Shown here in pieces: positions 25,920-34,795 of a stretch of DNA of 64,000 bases. The stretch comes from Sphingomonas natans. Its GTDB lineage: Bacteria > Pseudomonadota > Alphaproteobacteria > Sphingomonadales > Sphingomonadaceae. The notes beneath the pieces were generated by a model. That model saw only the letters and a list, made by a program, of their open reading frames with translations, did not search any database and was not told the DNA's origin. The stretch is from positions 248,001 to 312,000 of the forward strand of contig NZ_JAUOTP010000003.1 of assembly GCF_030546695.1 (NCBI RefSeq), given 5' to 3'. Each line of letters opens with the position of its first letter. Positions within the stretch are counted from its first letter, which is position 1. Both the position numbers and the translations under genes were made by a program.

Positions 25920-27161
25920 ATGATGAGGGCAAAAAGCCTAGCGCGAGTAGGCACCGGAATTTGCGGCGCGCTCCTGATCTGGTGTCAGGCCGACGCGCAA
26001 AATGCATCTGCGCCGCCACTTCCGCCAAAAACCTCGCCGATGCGCAGTGCGCCTAACGAATCCTTTCGACCGCGCGATCGGCATCTCGTTTATGTCGCGC
26101 TCCCGGGGAGCTTAGAGGCGCCGGGCTATCGGAACGGCGTCGGCGTGGTCGTGCTGGATGCCGGCAATGACAATATCTTCGTCAAACGCATCCCGACGTG
26201 GGACTATGCCGGCAGCGTGAGCCCGGAACAGGTCGCTGGCTTCACAGCAAGCGCGATCACGAACATGATGTACGTCTCGGCCCGCGGCCGGCTCGGTGCG
26301 TGGGATCTCGCGACCGACAAGAAGGTGTGGGACACCGAGCTCGACGGCAGCTGCTGCGAACGTCCCCAGGTCACCGCCGACGGCAAATATCTCGTCGTCG
26401 GGTCCGATCTCAAGGATTATTGGTACGTCGTCGATCCGCGAACCGGCAAATTGCTCCATAAGCTCGCAGCGCCGCTCAGCCCCGGTGCGCACAACCTCAA
26501 TTTGAGTCCCGACGGCAAGCTGGCCTTCATGTCACCGAACAATCCGGTCATGACGATCAGCGACATCGCGACCGGTAAGCTCGTCAAGAACATCACCTTC
26601 GGCGATCATATCCGCGTGTTCGTCCTTAACCACGACGCGACCAAGATCTATTCCAATACGAATAATCTCGACGGCTTCGAGATCGCGGACGTCGCAACCG
26701 GCAAGATCACGCACCACATTGAAGTGGCGGGCGACTGGAAGACCAAGTGGAACGCGACGCCCAAGCCGCGCATCCCGCATGGCTGCCCGAGCCACGGCAT
26801 CGCACTTGTCAACAACGAAACCGAAGTTTGGGTTGCGGACGGCGTAAACAATCTGATCCATATCTTCGACAACACCAAGGAAACACCGGTCGAAGTCGCA
26901 ACGATCAAGCCGACGCACGGTGTCTACTGGCTGACGCCCGGGCTGGACGGCAAGCTTATCTACGTGTCCTCTGGCGACATTATTGATGCCAGGACGCGCA
27001 AAATCGTCGGCTCGATGAACGATGAATATGGCAAGCCCATGTATGCCGAAAAGCTGCTCGACATGAGCTTCCGAGACGGCAAGCTGCAGCGCGTTGTCAA
27101 CCAGTTCGGCAATGGTTTTGGCGAGCAGGACAATTTGGGCAATACCAAGCCGAGGAGCTGA
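25920..27161 (+). CDS. secreted YVTN-type beta-propeller protein
   Basis: A 413-residue exported protein. A signal peptide ends near WCQADAQ, followed by a Pro-rich linker, then seven-bladed-propeller repeats. Typical blade ends are GRLGAWDLATDKKVWDTELDG, DGKYLVVGSDLKDYWYVVDPRTGKLLHKL, DGKLAFMSPNNPVMTISDIATGKLVKNI, DVATGKITHHIEV, and NNLIHIFDN. Two adjacent Cys (SCCE) and a third (HGCPSHG) could form a disulfide. Such propellers occur as non-catalytic or quinone-binding subunits of periplasmic dehydrogenases. The next gene, two bases later, encodes a c-type cytochrome, suggesting one periplasmic redox complex. GGAG precedes the tandem ATGs at 25920/25923. The substrate is unknown. Confidence 0.8.
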   Translation: MMRAKSLARVGTGICGALLIWCQADAQNASAPPLPPKTSPMRSAPNESFRPRDRHLVYVALPGSLEAPGYRNGVGVVVLDAGNDNIFVKRIPTWDYAGSVSPEQVAGFTASAITNMMYVSARGRLGAWDLATDKKVWDTELDGSCCERPQVTADGKYLVVGSDLKDYWYVVDPRTGKLLHKLAAPLSPGAHNLNLSPDGKLAFMSPNNPVMTISDIATGKLVKNITFGDHIRVFVLNHDATKIYSNTNNLDGFEIADVATGKITHHIEVAGDWKTKWNATPKPRIPHGCPSHGIALVNNETEVWVADGVNNLIHIFDNTKETPVEVATIKPTHGVYWLTPGLDGKLIYVSSGDIIDARTRKIVGSMNDEYGKPMYAEKLLDMSFRDGKLQRVVNQFGNGFGEQDNLGNTKPRS

Positions 27162-27163
27162 CG

Positions 27164-27646
27164 ATGGCGTGGCCAATGCGGGGCGCGGCGGCCCTCATGC
27201 TCCTCGCGGCGATCGGCTTTGCGCGCACGACCGCCGCCCCGCCGGCGGCGCACCTCGAGCCGATCGGAGATCCCGATCCGAAGGACAGGCAGGCGCTCGT
27301 TGCGGTCTGCGGCGCCTGCCATCCCGTCAATCTCATCGATGACAATGTCCGCTCGTATGCCGATTGGCAGGAGACGGTCCGTTCTATGGCGGAGCGTGGC
27401 GCGAAAGGAACCGACGAACAGTTCGAGCGGATCTCCAATTATCTCTACCTCTCGCTCACCGCGCTCAACGTGAACGAGGCGGCGGCCGAAGATATCGCCG
27501 CGATCCTCGGCATCCCGGCCGCCAGCGCGGATGCCGTCGTCACGCGCCGAGAGACGCGCAAATTCGCGTCCATCGCCGATCTCGCGACCGTTGCCGGGGT
27601 TCCCTCAGGACAGCTAGAGGCACGGAAGAGGAGGATCGGCTTCTGA
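27164..27646 (+). CDS. c-type cytochrome with C-terminal helix-hairpin-helix domain
   Basis: A 160-residue exported protein. After the signal peptide (ending about 25) comes VAVCGACH, with haem Cys49, Cys52 and His53. WQETVRSMAERGAK follows with Met as likely distal ligand, then a C-terminal ComEA-like helix-hairpin-helix half (AAILGIPAASADAVVTRRETRKFASIADLATVAGV). The HhH attachment to a cytochrome resembles small electron-transfer subunits paired with quinoprotein or amine-type dehydrogenases. It starts two bases after the propeller gene, so the two are translationally coupled and probably form a complex. Confidence 0.8.
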   Translation: MAWPMRGAAALMLLAAIGFARTTAAPPAAHLEPIGDPDPKDRQALVAVCGACHPVNLIDDNVRSYADWQETVRSMAERGAKGTDEQFERISNYLYLSLTALNVNEAAAEDIAAILGIPAASADAVVTRRETRKFASIADLATVAGVPSGQLEARKRRIGF

Positions 27647-27656
27647 AGGTCAGGGC

Positions 27657-28222
27657 TCGGCCCACTGCCTGAGAAAGTTGTGATAATGACCATGGAATTC
27701 GGCGAGCGCGGGGTCGTTTGCAAGACGCTTGGCGATACTCTGGGTTGTTTGGTCCAGAGCATGAAGCATCTCCCGGCAAACTGCATCGCGCACGAGCCGA
27801 ACTCGGCCCTTTGAGCACTTCAATCGAGGCTTCGTTGAACGGATCGCGGAAATAATAGCCGCAATCGCGCATGTCATCGAGCAACTGTCGTTGCGCGTCG
27901 GGAACCACGCAGGACCAGGTTATTGCCCTGCCAACTCGTCTCGCCCGCGCCGAGGCTGATCCCTGGTATGGAGCGCACGGCGTCCGTGAGTGTGGTGAGC
28001 CCTGCCGCTGGATACCTCTTCCCCGATTCGACTGATCGCCTGCGGAGTGTCGATCAGCCCGCCCGGCAGTTTGTCGAGGCCTCGTGCATCGCTTGCCGAC
28101 TGTCCGGTCACAACAATGTCGTTGGCGCGCCGGGTCTGCACCTCGGCCGCACCCGCCCGCACCCTAGGCCCAGCGCAAGACTTCGCAAGGCCATGCGCGC
28201 AGGACCGGTCTGGCAGGGCGGC
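27657..28222 (-). pseudogene. TonB-dependent siderophore-receptor plug, decayed and truncated
   Basis: Joined minus-strand frames give VQTRRANDIVVTGQSASDARG, PGGLIDTPQAISRI, then after shifts TTLTDAVRSIPGISLGAGETSWQGNNLVLRG and LLDDMRDCGYYFRDPFNEASIEVLKGPSS. This is the plug of a siderophore-type receptor. At least two frameshifts are needed, and the barrel is missing. After the plug the frame runs into an unrelated C-terminal peptide (QSIAKRLANDPALAEFHGHYHNF), so the 3' end is a recombination joint. Confidence 0.7.
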
Positions 28223-28311
28223 TTGTTCATTCCCATCCCTTGGGTACCGCCGCCATCGCGGCTACAAAGCCCACCTTGCCGGCCCAGCCGCCAGACGAGC
28301 AGGACTCGCGC

Positions 28312-31245
28312 TTAAAATTTGGCGCGGAAGCCTACCGTCGTGACACGGCCGATGACGTTCCCCGAATAAGGATCGTAGCCGTTGGCGCTGTTGTAGAAGC
28401 GCGGATCGCGATCAAACACATTTGTCACGTCGAGGAAGATCTGTGTGCCGTCGAGCACTCCGCTCTTGAAGTTGTACGCCAGGTTGAGATCGATCGTGGC
28501 GTTGCCGGCGACCTTGTCGCCGCCGCTGGTCGGAATTCCGCCAGCGCTGACCAGCGGCAGGACCGTGGCGCTCGACCAGTTTCGATATCCGCCGACATAG
28601 TTGACGAATACGTTGGCCGAGACGTTGCCGATGTCCCAGCCGAGATCGCCGCGCGCCTGCGTCTTGATCGACGGGAACGTGTTGTTAAAGCCTGTCGTGT
28701 TGAGGACGCTGAAGGTCGCGCCGCCTTTGATATTCTGGTCGAACTTCGTGAAATATGTGATCGATCCGCCGAGATGGAACGTGCCCGCGTTCTGGGTCGG
28801 AATATCGTAATTTGCGCTCGCATCGAGGCCCTGAATATTCAGGTTGAGAATGTTTTGCTGTCTGACCGAGACGATGTAGTAGATCGGCGACGGGATGACC
28901 GACGTCTGCGGAAAAGAGCCTGCGACGGCGGTGATATCAGCCTGCGTGGCGCCGTTGGGGAAGAATTGCAGGTTGCTATTCAGCGCCGCGCTGTTGATTG
29001 CGTTGGAGACGCTTGTGCCGCTGATCTGGTTGATCAGCTTGTTATTAAACAGGGTTACGCTCGTCCGGAAACCGGGCAGGAAGCGAGGCAGAAAATCGAC
29101 GCCGAGCGACCAGCTGATGCCCTTGCCCGGCCGTGGATCCGCCGGGCCGCCGTTCAGCGAGATGCCGTTGACGCTGGCGCCCACGGTGCACGTCGTGGCG
29201 GTGCAGGTGACTCCCGGTATTTGAGCAGCCAGCGGGAAGCTGGAGATGGGCACGATCAGTGTGGTATTGGAAGCGCCATAGCCGCTGAAGCTCGTGAGCC
29301 CGCCCTGCGAACGATCACCGACACTGGTCAATTGTGGAGCGACGAAGGAGCGCGAATAATTACCGCGCAGCTTCAGCCCGTCCACCACGCCCCACGCCAA
29401 GGCCACATGCGGGTTCTTGGTCGATCCGATGCCGCTATAGCGATCGTAGCGCCCGGAGAGACTGAGATCGAGCGACTGGACGAAGGGCAGCGCATTCGAT
29501 GGACCGATGATCGGGACAAGCAGTTCACCATAAAACGATTTGACGTTCCGGCTCAGGTTGAGCTTGAAGAATTCAGAGCCCGAGGTCGAGGGGCCTGTAT
29601 TGTTCGGCCGTGTCCGGTTTATGTCGAGCCCATAGTGGACATATTCAACGCCGGCGGCGATCTTGACCGCACCGCCGGGTAGATCGAACAAGGTGCCGTC
29701 GGTGCCCAAGCGAAACTGCCGGATCGAATAATACCAGCGCGATTGGGTGCTGTTGTCCGTCAACCGCGCGAGCACTGCCGCCGCGGTCCGGTTGCCGGCT
29801 AGACCGTTCCACACGTCCAGCGCATTCGCGGCGGTCAGCGGCAGCGAGGTGACGATCGTCGTCGTGCCGGGGATTGAGGGCTGGGTCAGGCTGCCGCCCG
29901 CATTGGTCGTCCCGTTCAGCGCCAGATTGGCGCAGCTGACGCATAGCCGGCCCTGATCGCCAACATAGCTGTCCTCGCGACCATACAGGCCGAGCCCCGT
30001 GATACGGAAGTTGCTGCCGATCTTATATTCGAATGTCGCGTCGGCATAATAATCGACCGCGTTGTTGAAGCTGTAGGCGCCGGGCCCGAGCAGCTCGTCG
30101 GCATCCCAGCGCACCTGCTGACGGTCGCCGGCAGCGGTGCCCGCCAACACGCCCGGCGGGTTGACGTAAAAGGGGTTGGCCTGTGCGCCGGTGCGAAAGA
30201 CGGTAGCGGTCAGCGTGCCGCGCGGCACGTTCTGCTTGTTGGTGACGCGCGAATAGACGGCATCGAGGCTGACCGTAAGATTCTCGCCGACGCCCTGACG
30301 GATCTTGAGCATCGCGTTGTTGCGGATCTCGCGCGGGAAGATGTCGCCGGTCGACACCTTCTGGCAGGGCGAGTTCGCCGCGGTATTGGCGATGCTCGTC
30401 GTCGATGTCGGCGAGAGATAGATGGTCGAGACGCCCTGCGGCTGGATGGCGGCTGGCGAGCAGAAGAAGCTGCCGAAGTTCGTGCCTCCCTGGGCCGTGT
30501 GATCCCGGTTCAAATAATCACGGTCGGAGAATGCCAGCGCGCTGCGCCGCGAGTAATTGTAGGCGAGCATGACGCTGCCCGTGTCCCACTTGGTGCCCCA
30601 CAACAACCCGGCATTATAGGTGCGGTAGCCGTCGCCGAAGCCGAGCTGGCCGGTGGCCATCGCGCCGTCGTAGTTGCGGCGGGTGATGAAGTTGACCACG
30701 CCTGCAACCGCGTCAGAGCCGTAGGTAGACGATGCACCCTCGGCTAGCACCTCGACCCGTTCCAGTGCGATGGGTGGGATGATGTTGGGATCGGTTAGCT
30801 GCTGCTGCTGGCTCCCGGGCGAGATGCGGTGACCATCGACCAATACAAGCGTCGAGTTGCTCGAACTGGAGCCGAGACCGTGGATCGTCGGCGCATAGAA
30901 GGAATTGCCCGCATTGCCCCCCTGGGGCGTCGAGCCTGAGCCCGTGATCGCCGGCGCGGTGCGCAGGATCTGCTGCACAGTCTGCGCGCTCGTTTGGTCG
31001 ATCTCTTGCCGCGCGACGGCCATCAGGTTCGAGCCGACCGGCGCGACGCCGCGGATGCTCGTGCCGGTGACGACGATATCCTCGTCTGCTCCGGTCATCG
31101 CAACCGATGTGGTTTGAGAAGAAGCAGGGGTTTCTGCCGGTGCAGATTGCGCCATCTGTGCAAAGACGCCCTGTCCCCACGCCGACGCTATAGTAAGCGC
31201 GAGCGTTGAGCCGGTCAGGCGCAGATATGCGCTCGATTTCATCAT
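28312..31245 (-). CDS. TonB-dependent receptor 2
   Basis: A 977-residue receptor. A signal peptide ends at GVFAQ (about 29), a TonB-box-like DIVVTGTSI is at about 56-64, and the plug contains QTVQQILRTAPAITGSG, FYAPTIHGLGSSSSNSTLVLVDGHRISPG and EGASSTYGSDAVAGVVNFITRR. A complete beta-barrel ends VTTVGFRAKF. The HGLGSSSSNSTLVLVDGHR plug type is shared with receptors 1 and 4, so these three belong to one sphingomonad subfamily. Convergent with the propeller/cytochrome operon, it may import that operon's substrate. The start ATG at 31245 has GGAGG upstream. Confidence 0.93.
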   Translation of the reverse strand: MMKSSAYLRLTGSTLALTIASAWGQGVFAQMAQSAPAETPASSQTTSVAMTGADEDIVVTGTSIRGVAPVGSNLMAVARQEIDQTSAQTVQQILRTAPAITGSGSTPQGGNAGNSFYAPTIHGLGSSSSNSTLVLVDGHRISPGSQQQQLTDPNIIPPIALERVEVLAEGASSTYGSDAVAGVVNFITRRNYDGAMATGQLGFGDGYRTYNAGLLWGTKWDTGSVMLAYNYSRRSALAFSDRDYLNRDHTAQGGTNFGSFFCSPAAIQPQGVSTIYLSPTSTTSIANTAANSPCQKVSTGDIFPREIRNNAMLKIRQGVGENLTVSLDAVYSRVTNKQNVPRGTLTATVFRTGAQANPFYVNPPGVLAGTAAGDRQQVRWDADELLGPGAYSFNNAVDYYADATFEYKIGSNFRITGLGLYGREDSYVGDQGRLCVSCANLALNGTTNAGGSLTQPSIPGTTTIVTSLPLTAANALDVWNGLAGNRTAAAVLARLTDNSTQSRWYYSIRQFRLGTDGTLFDLPGGAVKIAAGVEYVHYGLDINRTRPNNTGPSTSGSEFFKLNLSRNVKSFYGELLVPIIGPSNALPFVQSLDLSLSGRYDRYSGIGSTKNPHVALAWGVVDGLKLRGNYSRSFVAPQLTSVGDRSQGGLTSFSGYGASNTTLIVPISSFPLAAQIPGVTCTATTCTVGASVNGISLNGGPADPRPGKGISWSLGVDFLPRFLPGFRTSVTLFNNKLINQISGTSVSNAINSAALNSNLQFFPNGATQADITAVAGSFPQTSVIPSPIYYIVSVRQQNILNLNIQGLDASANYDIPTQNAGTFHLGGSITYFTKFDQNIKGGATFSVLNTTGFNNTFPSIKTQARGDLGWDIGNVSANVFVNYVGGYRNWSSATVLPLVSAGGIPTSGGDKVAGNATIDLNLAYNFKSGVLDGTQIFLDVTNVFDRDPRFYNSANGYDPYSGNVIGRVTTVGFRAKF

Positions 31246-31287
31246 CCATCCTCCCTGTTTAGACTGCCTCTTACGAGGTCTGCTGTT

Positions 31288-31593
31288 TCAGTATGTTTTG
31301 CTTTTCACGCCCGCCCTATTAGCGGTGAACTTTCTGATAGGTTTCTTGGAGATAGCTGATCCGGGCCTGCATACCTTGTCAAACGGATCTCCGGGCGCGC
31401 GCTCACAGGCTGAGAGATCGCCATACGCCGGACGCGCGTGGTCGCTTTGCTGAGCGGCAATCATCTTGCCTTTTGCAATCAGCTGCTCACATTCTGCGGT
31501 AGATCTTGCGGTGGTGATGTCCACCTTCGGCATCGGGAATGACCGCATCAGCCCGCCACACTTTTGTAAGACGACAAAGTAGACAGCGTCCAC
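31288..31593 (-). CDS. possible small hypothetical protein
   Basis: A frame with a plausible internal start (MRSFPMPKVDITTARSTAECEQLIAKGKMIAAQQSD) and two later Cys. It has no signal peptide, known motif or clear ribosome site. It lies upstream of receptor 2 in the same direction. It may be the remnant of a gene or chance; the rest of 31246-31763 holds nothing else. Confidence 0.25.
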   Translation of the reverse strand: MDAVYFVVLQKCGGLMRSFPMPKVDITTARSTAECEQLIAKGKMIAAQQSDHARPAYGDLSACERAPGDPFDKVCRPGSAISKKPIRKFTANRAGVKSKTY

Positions 31594-31763
31594 GTCGTGG
31601 GCCCCGGGTGAGAGCGAAGACGCTTTAGGCGCGGAGAGGCTTTTCTCAGCCGGCCGGCGTCGCCCTTTACGATCGGGTCAGCCCCGGCGGTCTGAGCTCG
31701 GCCAGGCGCTGGACATGAAACCATTGCCCGCCGGCCTGGCGATCCGGCGGGAACGGCCCTCCG

Positions 31764-32666
31764 TCAGGCCTCACTGAGCGATACGTAATCCATGGCGGCA
31801 AGGTCGGTAAGAAGCTCGGGGCCGGTCGGTTCCCATCCCAGCCGAGCGCGCGTCCATGCGTTCGACGCGACCATGTCAAGCGCGGCAAAGGGAGCCATCC
31901 AGCCGAAGTAGCGCTCGACTTCATCAGCCGCGATCGATCGAACAGGAAGCCCGGTTCCCTTTCCAAGCGCCTCGGCGATTGCGCGAGCAGTAACGCCCTC
32001 CTCTGCTGACGCATTATATCGCGCTCCCGGCTCGCCCTTTTCCAGCGCGAGGACGTAGAGCTTCGCGACATCGCTGACGTGTGCCGCCGACCATCGCGTA
32101 TTTCCTTCGCCGACATAGGCCACCGCCCCAGCGCGACGCCCCTCGGTGACAAGCGGTGTGATCAGTCCGGCTTTGGTAGCGTCGTGCACCTGTGGCAACC
32201 GGATGGTGCGCACGTCGATACGCCGCGCGGTCAGCGCCGCGCCGGCGAGCTCGGTGGCGATGCGTGGATTAGCGTGCTGCGGGTTGAGCACGTCCTCCGT
32301 CGCGGAGCCCCCATTCAGCGGCGTGCCGATGCCGACCCCCGACGTGATCAAGATCGGTTTGTGGGTTCCTTCCAGCGCTTCGCCCATCGCGGCGATGTTG
32401 CGCTCGTCCTTCTTGGTATTCTCAAAGAAGGTCGCGAAATTATGGTCGAACGCGCAGTGAATTACCGCGTCCGCGGCAGCCACGCCGCTGGCGAGCGACT
32501 CGGGCTGTTCCAAATCGCCGCGATGGACGTCGACGCCGGCCGCTTCGAGCTGACGGGCACCAGCATCAGACCGGGCAAGGCCGAGCACGCGATGCCCGCG
32601 TCCGAGTAGTTTGGGAATGACGTGCGAGCCGATGAAGCCGCTCGCCCCGGTCAGGAACACGCGCAT
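31764..32666 (-). CDS. extended SDR family NAD(P)-dependent oxidoreductase/epimerase
   Basis: A 300-residue atypical extended SDR. The Rossmann opening is MRVFLTGASGFIGSHVIPKLLGRGH, the acidic residue region HRGDLE follows, and the late substrate region is VAYVGEGNTRWSAAHVSDVAKLYVLALE. The catalytic Tyr of classical SDRs is not evident, which fits the SDR_a6/NmrA-like reductase group. ATG at 32666 has AGGAG seven bases upstream; the frame extends six codons further. It is divergent from an MmyB-type regulator, a pairing very common for stress- or aldehyde-responsive SDRs. Confidence 0.85.
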   Translation of the reverse strand: MRVFLTGASGFIGSHVIPKLLGRGHRVLGLARSDAGARQLEAAGVDVHRGDLEQPESLASGVAAADAVIHCAFDHNFATFFENTKKDERNIAAMGEALEGTHKPILITSGVGIGTPLNGGSATEDVLNPQHANPRIATELAGAALTARRIDVRTIRLPQVHDATKAGLITPLVTEGRRAGAVAYVGEGNTRWSAAHVSDVAKLYVLALEKGEPGARYNASAEEGVTARAIAEALGKGTGLPVRSIAADEVERYFGWMAPFAALDMVASNAWTRARLGWEPTGPELLTDLAAMDYVSLSEA

Positions 32667-32716
32667 ATGAAATCTCCTATACAACGGATCGGCATATCGC
32701 GGCGTCGCTTAACGTG

Positions 32717-32745
32717 TTAAAGTAGTGATGTTATCATGGTATAAC
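32717..32745 (+). promoter_or_regulatory. promoter/operator between SDR and regulator
   Basis: TTAAAG (32717-32722) and TATAAC (32740-32745) are 17 bp apart, pointing at the regulator gene. Two inverted repeats overlap it: TTAACGTGTTAA (32709-32720) and GTTAT/ATAAC arms at 32730-32745. These are candidate operators for the MmyB-type regulator acting on both divergent genes. Confidence 0.5.
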
Positions 32746-32762
32746 GTCCAACAGGATCGATC

Positions 32763-33599
32763 ATGGCTACCGAAGCGCGCAATCAGCTCGGCACCTATCT
32801 GCGCGATCGTCGGGCCCGCCTCGACCCGGCAGCGTTCGGGTTCGGCGGCGATCGCAGACGGACGCCCGGATTGCGCCGTGAAGAAGTTGCGAGCCGCGCG
32901 AACATCAGCCCGACCTGGTATACTTGGCTTGAGCAGGGCCGTGGCGGCGCACCGTCGGCGGACGTACTTGACCGCATCGCCAAAGGCTTGATGCTGACCG
33001 AGCCGGAGCGCGAGCACCTCTACATGCTTGGTCTCGGCCGTCCGCCTGAGGCGCGCTACCAGCCGGTCGACGGCATCACCGCTCGGCTCCAGCGCGTGCT
33101 CGACGGAATGGTGATGAGCCCGGCGATCATTAAGACTTCCATGTGGGATGTCGTTGGCTGGAATCGGGCGGCAACACTGTTTCTGACCGATTATGCCAAG
33201 CTGCCCCGCGAGAAACGCAACATCCTCCGCCTGATGTTCGGCAGCGATCATGTCCGTGCGCGGAATGAGGACTGGGACAGCATGGCGCGCTTCGTCGTTG
33301 GTGCCTTTCGCGCTGACGTAGCGCGCGCGGGCGCCACCAACAGCGCTGCGGTTATTGAACTTGTAGCCGAGCTCTCCCGCACCAGTCGCGAGTTCGAAAC
33401 TTTATGGCAGGACAATGACGTGGTCGCGCATGGCGAGGGCATTAAACGTCTTCGTCATCCTGATGTAGGCCTGCTCGCGATGGAATTCTCCTCATTCGCC
33501 GTCGAGGGGCGGCCCGAACTCGGGATGATTGTCTACAACCCCGCATCGCCAGCAGACGCCGAGCGACTGTGCGTGTTGCTAGACGTCCGCGAAGGCTGA
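32763..33599 (+). CDS. XRE-type regulator with MmyB-like ligand-binding domain
   Basis: A 278-residue regulator. The N-terminal HTH (about 10-80: LGTYLRDRRARLDPAAFGF, RTPGLRREEVASRANISPTWYTWLEQGR) is followed by the MmyB C-terminal PAS-like domain (SPAIIKTSMWDVVGWNRAATLFLTDYAKLP and the closing LGMIVYNPASPADAERL). MmyB-like domains bind fatty-acid-like ligands and the proteins usually repress an adjacent divergent oxidoreductase, as here. All core motifs (GLRREEVA, WNRAA) are intact. The start ATG at 32763 follows AGGA. Confidence 0.9.
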   Translation: MATEARNQLGTYLRDRRARLDPAAFGFGGDRRRTPGLRREEVASRANISPTWYTWLEQGRGGAPSADVLDRIAKGLMLTEPEREHLYMLGLGRPPEARYQPVDGITARLQRVLDGMVMSPAIIKTSMWDVVGWNRAATLFLTDYAKLPREKRNILRLMFGSDHVRARNEDWDSMARFVVGAFRADVARAGATNSAAVIELVAELSRTSREFETLWQDNDVVAHGEGIKRLRHPDVGLLAMEFSSFAVEGRPELGMIVYNPASPADAERLCVLLDVREG

Positions 33600-33774
33600 C
33601 TGGTATCGACGATGGCCAGTTGCGAACAGTTAGAGGCGGGGCGGCGCCCTCGTAATGGAGGGCATGCTGCGTGTGCCGGACCCCGGCGCCAGGCTGGCTC
33701 GGGATGTCGGAGCGCTGCAGTATCGCGAATGCAGGGTTCAGCAGTGTTGCAATTCGGCCGAACGAGGAAGCAGG

Positions 33775-34497
33775 ATGATCGATCGACGAGTGTTTATTGC
33801 CGGGCCGTTGGCACTGGGCGTCGCTGGGGCGCTCGTGCCCGCACAGGCAGCTCGACCCGTTCGACGAGAGCTTTGGACTTTTGACGATTTGCAGACTGTG
33901 GCCGGCGAGCCTCTGAAGCTCGTTGGGGCTCCCCGTCTTATGGATAGCCCTTGGGGGCCAGCGACGCGCTTCGATGGTGTCGATGATGCGCTGATTGTCG
34001 GAGAGCATCCGCTCGCCGGCGCAGAACGGTTCACGGTCCAAGCCCTGTTTCGGCCGGAGGGCGGCGCATTTGAGCAACGCTGGTTCCACCTAGAATCCGC
34101 CGAGACACCGTCGGTGGCGCCTGGCACCGGAAGCACGCGCATGCTCTTCGAGATCCGAGTTGTCGGCGATCGTTGGTATCTCGACGCGTTCATGACGGGC
34201 GCAGGCTATCGCCAGACGATGATGGCGCCAACCAAGACTTATCCCGTCGGGGAATGGCACCATGTCGCCCAGACTTACGACGGCCAGACCTATCGCTCTT
34301 TCGTCAATGGTGACCTGCAGATGGAGGTGGATACGCCGTTCGTCCCGCAAGGACCGGGTCAGGCGTCGATCGGCATGCGCTTAAATCACGTAGCATTCTT
34401 CCGCGGCGCCGTCCGAGAGATTCGCTTCGCCACCGAAGCGCTCGCGTCGACCCAATTCGCTCTTCCAAAAGCCACGGCACCGCTGGCACACAGCTGA
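33775..34497 (+). CDS. Tat-like exported LamG/concanavalin-fold protein
   Basis: A 240-residue protein. The N-terminus MIDRRVFIAGPLALGVAGA has twin Arg and a hydrophobic stretch, consistent with a Tat or Sec signal. The mature part is one LamG-type jelly-roll: LWTFDDLQTVAG, WGPATRFDGVDDALIVGEHPL, FTVQALFRPEGGAFEQRWFHLES, WHHVAQTYDGQTYRSFVNGDLQ and VREIRFATEAL. LamG domains bind carbohydrate or are fused to glycan enzymes. The start ATG at 33775 has AGG immediately before it and AGGAAG further up, and the frame extends upstream without protein character. It lies near a GH28 remnant and the large LamG protein. Confidence 0.75.
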   Translation: MIDRRVFIAGPLALGVAGALVPAQAARPVRRELWTFDDLQTVAGEPLKLVGAPRLMDSPWGPATRFDGVDDALIVGEHPLAGAERFTVQALFRPEGGAFEQRWFHLESAETPSVAPGTGSTRMLFEIRVVGDRWYLDAFMTGAGYRQTMMAPTKTYPVGEWHHVAQTYDGQTYRSFVNGDLQMEVDTPFVPQGPGQASIGMRLNHVAFFRGAVREIRFATEALASTQFALPKATAPLAHS

Positions 34498-34499
34498 AT

Positions 34500-34750
34500 G
34501 CTGAGTTTCGGCGAGGTAAGCCGGTAAGCGAAACACCCCTGCGAGTATGTTCTCGCCCTCGGCCATCTCCGCATCGATCGAGGGCCTGTTGGATTGCGCT
34601 CGTTTCGTTCGTGACGCCGTTGGCCTTCGCGCCATGTTCTCGCGCGTCGATGCAGATCCGGGTGGTCGGAGCGGTTGCGACGGGAAGCTCGCGGGCTCCG
34701 CCGCGGGCCCTTCGCGCGCTGCTAGGGGTAACAGCGTGGGCGGCAACCAC
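34500..34750 (-). pseudogene. GH28/pectin-lyase-fold N-terminal remnant
   Basis: A minus frame reads ICIDAREHGAKANGVTNETSAIQQALDRC, the classic N-terminal turn of GH28 polygalacturonases and other right-handed beta-helix enzymes (DVRDFGAKGDGVTDDTxAIQxAID). Then a frameshift is needed to read ENILAGVFRLPAYLAE, and nothing of the beta-helix body follows. The remnant sits between the LamG-type gene and the serine hydrolase. Confidence 0.6.
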
Positions 34751-34795
34751 CGCAGCCCCCGCAAGAGCGATCCGCGGTCGATGCGTATAGTCCGC

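Noticed and set aside
28240-29682. 480-codon plus-strand frame
   Set aside because: Antisense to TonB receptor 2 and starting in the decayed plug region; no recognisable domain.
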